Shown here piece after piece: positions 10,105 through 19,401 of a stretch of 33,218 bases of DNA. Position numbers and translations under genes: made by a program. The DNA lies in contig BFEA01000037.1 of the NCBI GenBank assembly GCA_003427395.1, positions 758,475 to 791,692 of the forward strand, written 5' to 3'. Every line of letters starts with the position of its first letter. Positions within the stretch are counted from its first letter, which is position 1. The notes under the pieces are model-generated. The model ran no database searches and was not told where the DNA came from. It saw nothing but the letters and a program-made list of their open reading frames with translations. This DNA comes from Chara braunii. Taxonomy: Eukaryota; Streptophyta; Charophyceae; Charales; Characeae.

Positions 10105-10109
10105 AGTTT
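10105..10109. repeat. Target-site duplication of element 2, left copy (AGTTT)
   Basis: AGTTT directly before the TG of the left LTR. It is identical to 13264-13268. Confidence 0.9.
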
Positions 10110-10654
10110 TGTTACGGACTCAGCCAAGGCTCGATCCCTGGTCCACAGGTTACCACCTGCCAGGCTGCTATTTTATTCTGAGTTCTTGATCTCCGATTCT
10201 TGACTTCTGGCCCCCTCTGCAGTTGGCGCTCGTTCTCGAATTCCTCCATTGGCACTTTCGGATTTCAATACTTGGCGCCATCCGACATTCTGGCGCCCAG
10301 ACGCAGACCTGCAATCCTCAGTTCAGTCCTGAGGCAGGCCTCACCTCGGCCCTCCGGACTAACCCTGAGTCCGATACTTAAGTCCGGACTCGAGCCCCGT
10401 TGGGGCATCGAGTCTTCGGCCTCAGTGCTTGTGCTTCAGTGTGACTTGTCGCGACTTTGTGTTTGGAATCCCAGATTGCGACTTTGCGACTTTGAGACTT
10501 TGTCACTTCGTGTCTGCGTCCGTCGTGTCGAGTCGAGTCCGTGTCCGAGTCGAGTGAGTGTGTGTGTGTGCTCTCACTCTCTTCCTCTCTCTCTCTCTCC
10601 CTCGACCTCTCTCTCTCTTCCCCAACCTCTCTGCTCTGCCTCGGTCTCGTCACA
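10110..10654 (+). repeat. Element 2 5' LTR
   Basis: Starts TGTTACGGACTCAGCC and ends TCTCGTCACA. It aligns end to end with 12740-13263. The right end is a CT-rich microsatellite-like stretch, and the 21-bp length difference between LTRs lies mainly there. A hairpin with a T-arm or B-box look (CAGG/AAGG, CTCGATCCCTGG) sits about 25 bp from the start. Confidence 0.95.
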
Positions 10655-10655
10655 C

Positions 10656-10667
10656 TTGTATCGGAGC
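10656..10667 (+). other. Primer-binding site of element 2
   Basis: TTGTATCGGAGC, one base after the LTR end, differs from the initiator-Met PBS TGGTATCAGAGC at two positions. Confidence 0.65.
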
Positions 10668-11150
10668 GACGAAACGTCCCTCCCTCCCGCCCTGCTCCAA
10701 CGCCGCCACGTCCTCAACATCGTCGTCATCGTCACCGTCCTTGGTGCCGCCACGTCGTCGCCATCGTCGTTGTTGCCACGCCGTCGACATTGCTGCCTCG
10801 TCATCGTCGATTGCTGCCATGTTAACGCCATCGCCGTTGTCTTCGTCGCTGCTGACACGTCAACACCTCGCTGCGTTCGTCGTCGTGGCTGCCATGTCAC
10901 CGTTCCCGAAGCTGACGCGTAGGTAAGTGACGATTAAATTTTCTTTTATTCTTCTTCTCCTTCTCTTTTCCTTCCTCCCCCCCTCATTTCTTCTTCCTCT
11001 CTTCCTCCTCGTTATCATCGTCGTCATCGTCCCTCCTCCCTCCCCTTCTTTCCCCCTCGTTTCCCTTCTCCCTCCTCTTCTTCTCCTTCAACCGTCCTTT
11101 CAGCCCCCCTCCCCGGCGATCGCGACTCCTCCACTCCCTGCCCTTCTCTC
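10668..11150 (+). other. Element 2 leader: CGTCGT low complexity and pyrimidine tract
   Basis: 10690-10910 is an imperfect run of CGTCGT/GCCGCC-type triplets. 10930-11110 is an almost pure C/T tract broken by CGTCATCG. Long open frames across it in several phases, with Ser/Leu/Pro-rich products, follow from composition and are not genes. Confidence 0.65.
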
Positions 11151-11168
11151 AATGAATGGGTAGCAACA

Positions 11169-11655
11169 ATGAATCGATTCCTCAGAGAAGCAACCGAAGC
11201 CCTTGAAAGAACACAAGAACAACAAGCAAACAAGACTAACAAACACCGACGTGACTTGCAATTCAAAGTAGGGGACAAAGTTTGGCTCTCCACCAAACGC
11301 TTTGAACCCGAACACGGCTTGTCCAAGAAACTCTTGAACAAGTGGCTCGGACCCTTCCCCGTCATTGAACAAACCTCCCCCGTCAACTACAAACTCTAAC
11401 TCCCCCCTGACATGAGTCATGTCCACCCGGTCTTCCACGTCAAATACCTAAGAATACCATGAATCCCCACCCCAATTCGCTGACCGCCCATATCCTAGAC
11501 CTCCACCAATCATGTTACCCACGGGCCCTGAATTCGTCGTTGAAGCCGTCATAGGACGAAGAACTACTCAGGTATCTGACCACCCTGAACCAATCACAAA
11601 ATACAAAGTTAAATGGACAGGATACCCTGATGAAGAATCTACGTGGGAACCTTGC
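11169..11655 (+). pseudogene. Element 2 pol remnant: integrase C-terminus and chromodomain
   Basis: The first open segment (11169-11396) reads NKHRRDLQFKVGDKVWLST, then KKLLNKWLGPFPVIEQ, the GPY/F module of gypsy integrases. After a TAA at 11397 it continues in frame with MSHVHPVFHVKYLRIP. In another frame, 11521-11655 encodes a clear chromodomain (EFVVEAVIGRR ... YKVKWTGYPDEESTWEP). It retains the aromatic and W-x-G-Y-P-x-E-x-x-T-W-E-P core expected to bind methylated histone H3. A TAA follows directly. The chromodomain is better preserved than that of element 1. Everything upstream of the GPY/F module is missing. Confidence 0.9.
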
Positions 11656-11658
11656 TAA

Positions 11659-12319
11659 CCTTAAGAATGCTATGAAGCATGTTCGCGCCTATGATTGTGC
11701 TCACCCTATATCCTAGATACATACTATAACTCAAAACCCGAACCCTTGCATAAATCCCGCCTCGACCCCGCCCTGACCCCGCATTCCTGCTCTACACATA
11801 CCCCTGTACCCAGCAAAACCCTTGCCTCTTGAACCCCCCCCTGTATGATCCGCTCGTCTCTGCCTCGCCCCGTTCTCCCATCTGTCCTCTACCACATCCT
11901 TGTCTCTCTTGTCCAATTTCCCTATGTGGCCCCTGCGCGTCGCTGGCGATAATGGATCTAATGACAAGCGCACGAGGACGACGGCATGCTGCAGCTCAGT
12001 TCGAGGAGATAAAGCAGCTGGTTGGCCACCATGCTGTTACCATTGGCCGACACATTGGACTCGCAGACTTCTAGAGCAGCAACCTCGACAGACATCGATA
12101 TTAGCCTGCGACCTGCCATCCGGATCAGACCTCAGCACCAGATCAAGATTACCGGACGCCTCATGCTACTGGGACATTCAAGTTGAAGCCCCGTTGACAA
12201 CGTCCTCAGATGACTGAAGACTGTTCCCTCATCGATACGTCCACGACTCTTCTCAAGACCTGTTCCCAAGACTTTCGCATAACCACTACTCAGAAATTTT
12301 GCAACCATACCCCTGCATA
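11659..12319 (+). other. Element 2 3' region without genes
   Basis: Post-pol sequence with no further conserved motif. The open frames here are short and unsupported. Confidence 0.55.
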
Positions 12320-12565
12320 CCCTTAGTTCATCAATAGGACCACCCTGTTCCCCACAATTCCAAGACCCTTAGTTCATTAGTAGGATTAACTCGTTCCCCG
12401 TTATCCCTAAACCTTTAGCTCATTAATAGGACCACCCGGTTCCCTTCAGTTCCTAAACCCTTCGCTCATCAGTAGGATTGCCCTGTTCCTCGTTGTCCCT
12501 AAGCCCTTAATCCATCAGTAGAACTACCATGTTCCCTTAGCTCATCAATAGAACAACCCAGTTTC
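12320..12565 (+). repeat. 46-bp minisatellite inside element 2
   Basis: Five degenerate 46-bp units begin at about 12320, 12366, 12412, 12458 and 12504, and a sixth, shortened spacing starts near 12534. Each begins CCCTTAGYTCATYARTAGGA and continues to a GTTCCC motif. The array lies between the chromodomain and the PPT. Confidence 0.88.
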
Positions 12566-12724
12566 CAGCTCACAATGACAAGCCCTGCTCCCTAATCACA
12601 CAACCAGACACCTGCAGTATACCCCTCTTCCCTTGTGACTGGCTGACCAGTGATCGGCCCCGTCCCGTCCTTCGCAGTTTTCAGCATTGTTTCATAACTT
12701 TTGGCAGCCGGGACGTTGCCTTCT

Positions 12725-12739
12725 AGAGGGAGGGGATAG
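12725..12739 (+). other. Polypurine tract of element 2
   Basis: AGAGGGAGGGGATAG abuts the TG of the 3' LTR on the plus strand. Confidence 0.85.
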
Positions 12740-13263
12740 TGTTACGGACTCAGCCAGGGCTCGATCCCTGGACTGCGAGTTACCACCCGCCAGGCTGCAA
12801 TTTTATTCTGAGTTCCCGATCTCCGGTTCTTGACTGCTGGCGCCCTCTGCAGTCGGCGCCCGTTCTCGAATTCCTCCACTGGCACTTTCAGATTTCAATA
12901 CTTGGTGCCATCCGCCATTCTAGCGCTCAGACGCAGACCTGCGATCCTCAGTTCAGTCCTGAGGCAGCCCGCACCTCGGCCCTCCGGACTAAGCCTGAGT
13001 CCGATACTTTCCGGACTCAAGCCCCGTTGGGGCATTCAGTCTTCGACCTTAGTGCTTGTGCTTCAATGTGACTTGCCGCGACTTTGTGTTTGGAATCCAA
13101 GATTGCGACTTTGCGACTCTGAGACTTTGTCACTTCGTGTCTGCGTCCGTCGTGTCGAGTCGAGTCCGTGTTCGAGTCGAGTGAGTGTGTGTGTGTGCTT
13201 TCACTCTCTCCCTCTCTCCCTCTCTCTCCCTCGACCTCTCTGCTCGGCCTCAGTCTTGTCACA
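12740..13263 (+). repeat. Element 2 3' LTR
   Basis: A 524-bp copy of 10110-10654, from TGTTACGGACTCAGCCAGGG to CAGTCTTGTCACA. Most changes are transitions. Confidence 0.95.
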
Positions 13264-13268
13264 AGTTT
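13264..13268. repeat. Target-site duplication of element 2, right copy (AGTTT)
   Basis: AGTTT directly after the terminal CA, identical to 10105-10109. Confidence 0.9.
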
Positions 13269-13583
13269 CCTGCGCTTGCCCGGCTGCTTGCAGCCCGTTG
13301 CTGCCCATTGTTGTCGCGCGTTGCTGCCCGTTGCCGCTGCCCACCATGTTGCACGCTGCGCTGCTATCGCTGTCGCGCGCCGTTGAGTTGCCTGCCGTCG
13401 TGTTATTGGGCCGTGCGACAAAGAGGAAGATTGTCGCCGATAGATCGAAGAGAGAGCTGCTGCGCCGATCGTAGAAGAAGCCACCATGCCGATTAGAGAA
13501 GGGAGACTGCCATCGCTGTGGGGGTAGAAGATTGTCGCGCCACGTATAAGAAGACGGGGAAAGAAGGAGAAGAAGACGACGAA

Positions 13584-13673
<90 letters not shown>

Positions 13674-14815
13674 AGATTGGTTGTGCAGCAAAGAGAAAGG
13701 TGGCAGCCATAGCCGCTGAGCTCGGACCTAACAAAGAAGAAGGAGGCTGGAGGTGACAAAGACGAAGGGAGAGAAGAAGGAGATACGAGGGAGAAAGTAA
13801 GGAGCCATAGCTAAGGGGGGCGAGAAGAAGAAAGAAAGGGGGAAGAAGACGAGAGGGTTTGACGAGCGAGAAAGGTCGGCAACCATAGTCAGAGGTCAAA
13901 GAGTTGACAAAGTTTGATCAAAAGTTGAACCAGGCGTTGACCAGCGTTGACCAGTGGCGTTGACAAAGACTTTAACCAAGCTGGAGTTGGAATACTCTCG
14001 CCAATCCTTAAGCCTTCCCCCTCGCCCTGTGTATTGCACATACCTTGGTACTTGCTGAGTCAATTTGTCTCTTCTTTCTGCATTGAGTCACTTCCGTCCA
14101 GATTGATAGGACTCTGTGCATGTGGTCGTAGAGCGGTGACCAAACCTGCACGGGCTGAGTAGGGCTAAAGGCCATGTCTGACGACTGACAAGTCCCGAGG
14201 ACAAGACCCCCAAGGAGCGGTACAGCCGAGTGGGCTGCTCAGTGTGGCATGGTAGGCCTGAAATCCGAGTTGTAGGCTGCGCATCCAGCTGTCTTACGTT
14301 TTGAGAGGACTCCGCTGATCACGTCGTCCTTATTGCGACATTAAAGAATTCCTGAGGAGTTATGGGGCATCTCCTTAAATGCCTCCTGATCTGCGGTAGA
14401 GTCCTATAGTGACACCCATAGAGTAGGTTAGGCTAGTGACCACAGTTGACAGGGTCTGATCGAGAGTGAAAGCCAGGTGGGACTGATCGCTGGTGCAAGG
14501 TGCACTGGGATCTTGAAAGTTTCGGTGACAGTGGTGGCGAAAGCCTCCGTCGGGTGTGGTAACTTGGCTGGAACGAAGGGGAAGACTTTGTGGTCCTTTA
14601 GAGACTCAGTCAGTTAGTCAGTCTATGGATAAGTCTAAGTGGTGAGGAGTGGAACTATCACTTGGTTATGAACCCAACACCATGGATAACTATCCCATGT
14701 ATTCCTTGCTCGTTGGGTTCTCCTTGTGGGGTACCCTTTGGCGGCTTCTTTTCCCATTAGGATTTTGGCACAGCTCGTGCAGAGTGACGACGAGGAGTGG
14801 TACAGGGAGGAGGAA
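13269..14815. other. Intergenic flank between elements 2 and 3
   Basis: No gene supported. It holds repeated TTGCTGCCCGTTG-type words (13290-13350), a long AG repeat, a purine-rich stretch to 13860, and a cluster of TTGAC motifs at 13904-13964. 14000-14815 shows nothing recognisable. A purine run, GGGAGGAGGAA, abuts 14816 on the plus strand. Confidence 0.5.
13587..13670. repeat. (AG)n microsatellite
   Basis: About 42 uninterrupted AG units, continuing into a purine-rich region. Read on the minus strand it gives long Ser-Leu frames that are not genes. Confidence 0.97.
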
Positions 14816-15071
14816 TGTGGCGGACCCACCAGGTGTGGTGCTCCGCCTGAGACAGAGATGGAGATGGAGGAAGAAGGGGGAGCGAGACGGCAACTCCGAT
14901 GCCAGACTCCAACGCACGTACTCCAAACTGTGCGAATGCAGAATGAATCGGAAAACAGACAACAACTGGGGTATACCACAGCGGACTGAAGGGACTGAAC
15001 TGGATTGGCTGGTTCCGACAGAGGTACCGGCTTGGACTGGACTGCCCTGAATACAACACAGGCCTGTGAGA
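14816..15071 (-). repeat. Element 3 3' LTR, portion shared with 28013-28275
   Basis: It starts TGTGGCGGACCCACCAGG on the plus strand, so on the minus strand it ends CCGCCACA. It is alignable to 28013-28275 up to ...CCTGTGAGA. The true LTR probably extends further right, because the only TATA-like motif on the minus strand lies at about 15144 and no polypurine tract abuts 15071. Confidence 0.8.
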
Positions 15072-15143
15072 ACAGGCCAGGGGGCTGGTCTCACAGGCCA
15101 ACCAGAGGTCCGCTACACGATCCTCGACCTGTGATGGATCGCC

Positions 15144-15149
15144 TAAATA
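15144..15149 (-). promoter_or_regulatory. TATA-like motif, probable U3 of element 3 3' LTR
   Basis: The minus strand reads GCTTGTATTTAGGCG. Its position upstream of the conserved 256-bp block fits a core promoter whose transcript would begin near the block. Confidence 0.3.
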
Positions 15150-15312
15150 CAAGCACGCTTCCACCAAGAAGCGGAACTCTACCAAAGAAAAGAAAACATG
15201 AGTAGTCTAGGATGCGGAGCAAGCTCCATGTTGAGTCCATGCGATGCAACCTCGGATAGAAATGTCACAAAAAAAGCAATGTCACAACTAACAGCCTAAG
15301 TAAAAGCAGAAG

Positions 15313-15487
15313 CAACTAACTAGCATACATGTCCTAGGAAAGCAGAAAGTAACGACAACTAACCCTAGAATGTTGGAGGCGGTAGCCTCGGTCTCGAAAC
15401 AACTGACTAGTGTATAAGTCCTAAGAACAGCAAAAGCAGAACAACTAAATCCTAGAAATGTCAGAGGTAGTAGCCTCAGTCTGAGAG
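15313..15487. repeat. 87-bp tandem duplication
   Basis: Two adjacent degenerate copies begin CAACTAACTAG (15313) and CAACTGACTAG (15400). Each holds GTCCTARGAA, CCTAGAA and a GGYRGTAGCCTCRGTCT segment. It lies between pol and the 3' LTR of element 3, or within its U3. Confidence 0.8.
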
Positions 15488-16220
15488 CAACAAAGCAACA
15501 ACAAAACAACCATATGTCACAGGAGAAGTGTGTCACAAACCAAAGGGTGGGATGGTCTCTGAGGGTGGCGAATGCAGCCTAGGGGTCGATAACTCCTAAG
15601 GGCATCCACCCATAATGACAGGGGAAACACATGCCATCAGGCTCAATGAGGGTAGGGAACTGGGAGCGAACATAACCAATGACCCTAACAGATAGACCAT
15701 CAAGGCGGGTAATGCTTGACTAAAGGGGTGACCGCTATGGAGGGTCGACCATGCAAGGGAACAAGGGAGCCTGGTATATTGGGCGCACCTAGATGAAGCA
15801 TGTGAGGCTGCCTAACTAGGGCGCGAGGGTCGGCAGAGGGTAGGAAAGTGATGGGTAAGGGAATCATGCAAATGACTCCTAAGGTGAGGGAAGTCGGAGC
15901 TAGATCCGCAAGTTGGGAAGCCAGGGCAATGCTATGGTCCCGATGCCTATGTGTATACCAAGGGAGAGCCCAACTCAGAGGAACCCGGTGAAGGGAGACC
16001 ATCATGCGACACAACCTGTGCAAGGTAAAGTGGTAAGAGAGTGATGACGTCTGAAGTAGGCAAAGCTAATTGTGACGAAGTCCATGAAGCTGTTGATGAC
16101 GTCCATGATGAGAAGTCCGGAATGCCATCGAGGAAGAGCCGCAACGTCGACGAGCTGAAGTTGCGAAACTGGTGCGGATGGAGTACTAAGAAGTCAAAGA
16201 TGTAGGAAGAGAAGTCAGAG
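15488..16220 (-). other. Element 3 3' non-coding region
   Basis: Post-pol sequence without conserved domains. Repeated TGTCACA words occur at 15505-15540. The minus-strand open frame that overlaps 15947-16672 is a shadow of the chromodomain region. I could not locate a clear polypurine tract. Confidence 0.5.
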
Positions 16221-16526
16221 TCAGTCGTCATATCGAGCAGGACGACGACGAGTGCGTTGTGGACGCTCGGAAGCATCCGGCTGCTGTTGAAGGTTTGCCT
16301 CAGATGGGGCAGGCTCGACTTCAGCGGTCTCCTCAGCCAACGGGGAAGGAGGAGGGTCAGTGGGCTGAGGGGGAGCAGTCGACCCAGCANGANGAGCACG
16401 GTCATAGGCACGCACCAACATGCGAGCGTGCTGCAAGTGCTCAAGGGGCTCCCAGGTAGCCTCCTCATTAGGGTAACCCTTCCAACGTACGAGATACTCG
16501 ACATGGGGAGGGTTGTCATCGGTGAC
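16221..16526 (-). pseudogene. Element 3 pol: chromodomain and C-terminal tail
   Basis: The minus strand reads VEYLVRWKGYPNEEATWEPL, an almost canonical chromodomain core expected to bind methylated histone H3 tails. A linker (QHARMLVRAYDRA) and a low-complexity tail rich in Pro, Glu and Arg follow, ending ARYDD and a stop. Two unresolved bases (N at 16390 and 16393) fall in the tail. A TGA at about 16525 separates it from the integrase end LVSDIIGR. CGA to TGA by a single C-to-T change would explain it. Confidence 0.9.
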
Positions 16527-17755
16527 TCAGCGACCAATGATGTCTGAAACGAGGAACTCCTCATGGTCGTCCACCATGATGGGTGGAGGGAGCTCGTATG
16601 GTCGTCCAACGAAACGCTCAGACGGTCTGCGGTAAGGACGCAGTAACGAGACGTGGTAGACATCGTGCACACGAACCTGGCGTAGGTAGTCGGGCATCTT
16701 CACATGGAAGCTGACCGGGGTAGATGTCGTATCAGAACCGACGGCCTGGACGATGCGGCATGGGCCAAAGAAGCGACGCCGAAACTTGTGAAGCGTGTCC
16801 GCTTCGAGTTGTAAGTGGCGGGCGTCGATAAGCACATCATCACCGACTTTGAATGAATGATCTATCCTCGATCGGTTCGCACGTGCGGCCATGCGAGTCT
16901 GGGAAGCGACTATGTGCTCATGTGCGGTCTTCATGATCGACGTCATGTGTGCAACCCACTCATCCAGCGCGGGACAACTCGTGTCCGGGTGCATCTGTGA
17001 CGGTCGAAGGAAGTCCGTGGGAACACGGGGGTGATAGCCGAGGTTGCAATAGTAAGGCGACATCCCCGTGGCTGGCGAGACGGCATGGTTGTAGGCTATC
17101 TCCGCGTGGGCAAGATGGAGATCCCACTGTTGGTCGTCACGAACAATCTTTCAGAGAATATCTCTGAGAGTCCTATTCGTGACCTCGGTCTGACCATCAG
17201 TCTGGGGATGGTAAGACGAGGAGAAGCAGAGCTGGGTGCCGTATACCTCGTCGAGCCGTCGCCAAAATTGGCTGGTGAAGCGCGGGTCACGGTCAGATAT
17301 GATGCTCAGAGGTAAGTCGTGGTCACGCAGGACTCGGTCAAACACGATGTCGGCGACCTCACATGCACTGATGGCATAGCGGCACGGAACAAAGCGTGCA
17401 CGCTTCGTGAAGCGGTCGACGACGACCAGGATAGCATCATGACCGCGGGGGGTCGGAGGACGAAGAAGACCGATAAAGTCCTTAGAGATGGACTGCCAAC
17501 GACCCTCAGGGATAGGAAGAGGTTGGAGCAAACCATAAGGCAGGTGGTTCGCACTGTTCACCTCCTGACAAGTGGGACACTCTGCGACGTAGTCCTTCAC
17601 AAAGTCCTTGCGCTTCGGCCAGACGTACAGGCGGCTCACACGAGCCAACGTCTTGTGGAAGCCCAAATGACTGGCGGCTGCCTGGTCATGGAACTTTGTT
17701 ACTGCCCGGACACGTAGCTTCCAGTGGAGGGAACGCAAATACGGGGCTCTCTGGT
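16527..17755 (-). pseudogene. Element 3 pol: integrase
   Basis: Domains in order on the minus strand: HHCC zinc-binding (VTKFHDQAAASHLGFHKT ... CPTCQEV), then the catalytic core with Asp in ISKDFIGLL, Asp in ISDRDPRFTSQFW and Glu in YHPQTDGQTEVTNR. The GPY/F-type C-terminus follows (FKVGDDVLIDARHLQLE, FRRRFFGPCRIVQAV, VHDVYHVSLLRPYR). All catalytic residues survive. A TGA at about 17150 (RDIL*KIV, probably from CGA) interrupts the frame after the Glu, and a frameshift near 17740-17770 separates it from RNase H. It would insert the cDNA copy into chromosomes if intact. Confidence 0.93.
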
Positions 17756-17770
17756 GCCCTGTGAACCGTG

Positions 17771-18829
17771 TCAGTACACAAGACCGTTGTCCCCGAGAGA
17801 GTAGTTCGGGACGGTCTTTCCACTCCGAAGGGTCGCGTGGATGTCGCGATAGTCGGGGCAGTGGCGGTACTGAGTGCGAAACTCATTGATCACCGAGTGG
17901 TGGACGGTGCTGACCGAAATAGCAGCGAGTTGGATCTGCTCCAGATCATGGTCAGGGCGCCGGGATAAGGCATCTGCGACCCGATTAGTCTCACCCTTGA
18001 TGTGCTTAGTGGTGAAACTAAACTCGGATAGTTCGCGCCACCAGCGAGCCTGTCGAGGAGTGAGCTTCGGCTTTGTTAGAAAAGCCTGGACAACAGAGTT
18101 GTCCGTGCGCACTGTGAATGGTGCCCCGTGCAGGTAGTGACGCCAGTGTCGAGCGACATAAACTACTGCAAGAACCTCACGTTCATCAGCAGTGTAGTTT
18201 ATCTCGGCGGGCAAGAGCTGACGGGAGTAGAAGGCTATCGGACAATCACCTAAGCGAGACTCGACAGTGCCGTCCTCGGCGATGGTAGGAGAATAGTCAA
18301 TAGAAGGCTCGTCAGTAGTGGGATGAGTAGGCGTCAGGCAGGAGGCAGTGGTAGGGGTAGGGGGTGGGAAGCGAGGGATACAAGGATGAGAGGAATCAGG
18401 AGAGGAGGGGAAAATCTGAGAAAGCACTGCTCCTACAACAAAGTTTGACGCATCAGTGGTAAGGATAAAAGGGCGATCAAAATCGGGTAGGTGAAGAACC
18501 GGTGCATATGTCATCGCCTTCTTGAGGGCGTGGAAGGCGTCCTCCTGGAGGGGTGTCCAAGCCCATGGCGGGTTCTTCCGGAGGAGGGTGGAGGTAAGGA
18601 CGTAGGAATACCTTGTGTATCCCTGGATGAAATTACTGTAGTAGCTGGTAAGGCCTAGAAAGCTGCGAAGCTGCTTGGCGGATGTGGGAACGGGCCACTC
18701 CGCAATAGCAGTGATCTTCGCGTCGTCCATGTGGAGACCGTGGTCAGACACGTAGTGTCCTAAGAAATCCACTTTGTGCTGGGCAAAGCGGCACTTACTC
18801 AGCTTGGCGTAGAAGCCATGTCTGCACAA
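17771..18829 (-). pseudogene. Element 3 pol: RT thumb and RNase H with an insertion
   Basis: It begins in the RT connection ([28 protein letters not shown]), continues through LRSFLGLTSYYSNFI, then RNase H: FILTTDASNFVVGAVLSQ (first Asp), ADEREVLAVVYVARHWRHYL (Glu), VRTDNSVVQAF (Asp) and NRVADALSRR (last Asp). Between the first Asp motif and the Glu motif there is an extra Pro/Ser/Thr-rich segment of about 55 residues (about 139-195), absent from element 1. The open frame is uninterrupted for 352 codons, but a frameshift divides it from the upstream RT around the YLDD region. Confidence 0.93.
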
Positions 18830-19401
18830 GCGGTCAAGGACGTCGCAGAGGTGTCTGAGGTGCTCCTCAAGGATGTCGCGTAGACCAGGATATCGTCGAG
18901 GTAGACGAGAACGTACTGCTCCAGGATGTCCCTGAAGATGTCGTTCATCGCCCTCTGGAAGGTAGCGGGTGCGTTGGTGAGGTCGAATGGCATCACCGTA
19001 AACTCATAGTGGCCGAAGCGCGATCGAAACGCTCTCTTCAGCTGGTCCGCAGCGACGCGGATCTGATGGTAACCGCTACGAAGATCAATCTTCGTAAAGA
19101 AGCGGTTGCCTGCTAGGCGGTCGAGCAGCTCGTCGGAACAAGGCATGGGGTAGTTGTTCTTAACCGTGTAGCGGTTGAGACCGTGACAGTCGATGCAGAG
19201 ACGGAGAGTTCCTTCCGCTTTGTGAGTAAAGAGGACGGGTGCACCCCACGGGGAGTTGTTGGGTTTAATGAAACCCAGTCTCAGGAGCTCCTCAAGCTGA
19301 CGCTTGAGTTCGGTGGCCTCGGGGATCGAGAGTTTGTAGGGTGCCTGGTGGTGAACACGATAGTCAGGCACAAGCTGGATGGAGTGCTCGACGTCGCGCA
19401 T
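18799..19401 (-). pseudogene. Element 3 pol: reverse transcriptase palm and fingers
   Basis: The minus strand reads [18 protein letters not shown], then [51 protein letters not shown] (motif A), [19 protein letters not shown] and [12 protein letters not shown] (active site). Two normally conserved positions are changed: DYRGLN is DCHGLN, and MPFGLTNAP is MPFDLTNAP. Soon after YLDD the frame goes wrong ([10 protein letters not shown]) and the correct continuation is in the next frame at 18829. A further frameshift near 19400 separates it from the protease. Confidence 0.93.

Larger units (their letters stand above)
10110..13263 (+). mobile_element. Element 2: internally deleted chromovirus derivative
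   Basis: A 3.15-kb plus-strand LTR element with a perfect 5-bp duplication, LTRs of 545 and 524 bp (TGTTACGG...GTCACA), a PBS-like site after the left LTR and a PPT before the right LTR. Only the integrase C-terminus and chromodomain remain of pol. Gag, protease, RT, RNase H and the integrase core are absent. With intact ends and target duplication it probably moved with proteins supplied by a relative, or was deleted after insertion by replication slippage. The interior holds CGTCGT low complexity, a pyrimidine tract and a 46-bp minisatellite. Confidence 0.92.

Noticed and set aside
10200-10926. Long plus-strand and minus-strand open frames rich in Ser, Leu, Pro and His
   Set aside because: They overlap in several frames across LTR, CT-rich and CGTCGT low-complexity sequence with no domain; composition explains them.
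12320-12565. CRISPR-like array
   Set aside because: Units are directly adjacent and degenerate without unique spacers, and lie in a eukaryotic retrotransposon; it is a minisatellite.
13017-13899. Open frames of 200+ codons on the minus strand with long Ser-Leu runs
   Set aside because: They are translations of the (AG)n microsatellite and the purine-rich flank.
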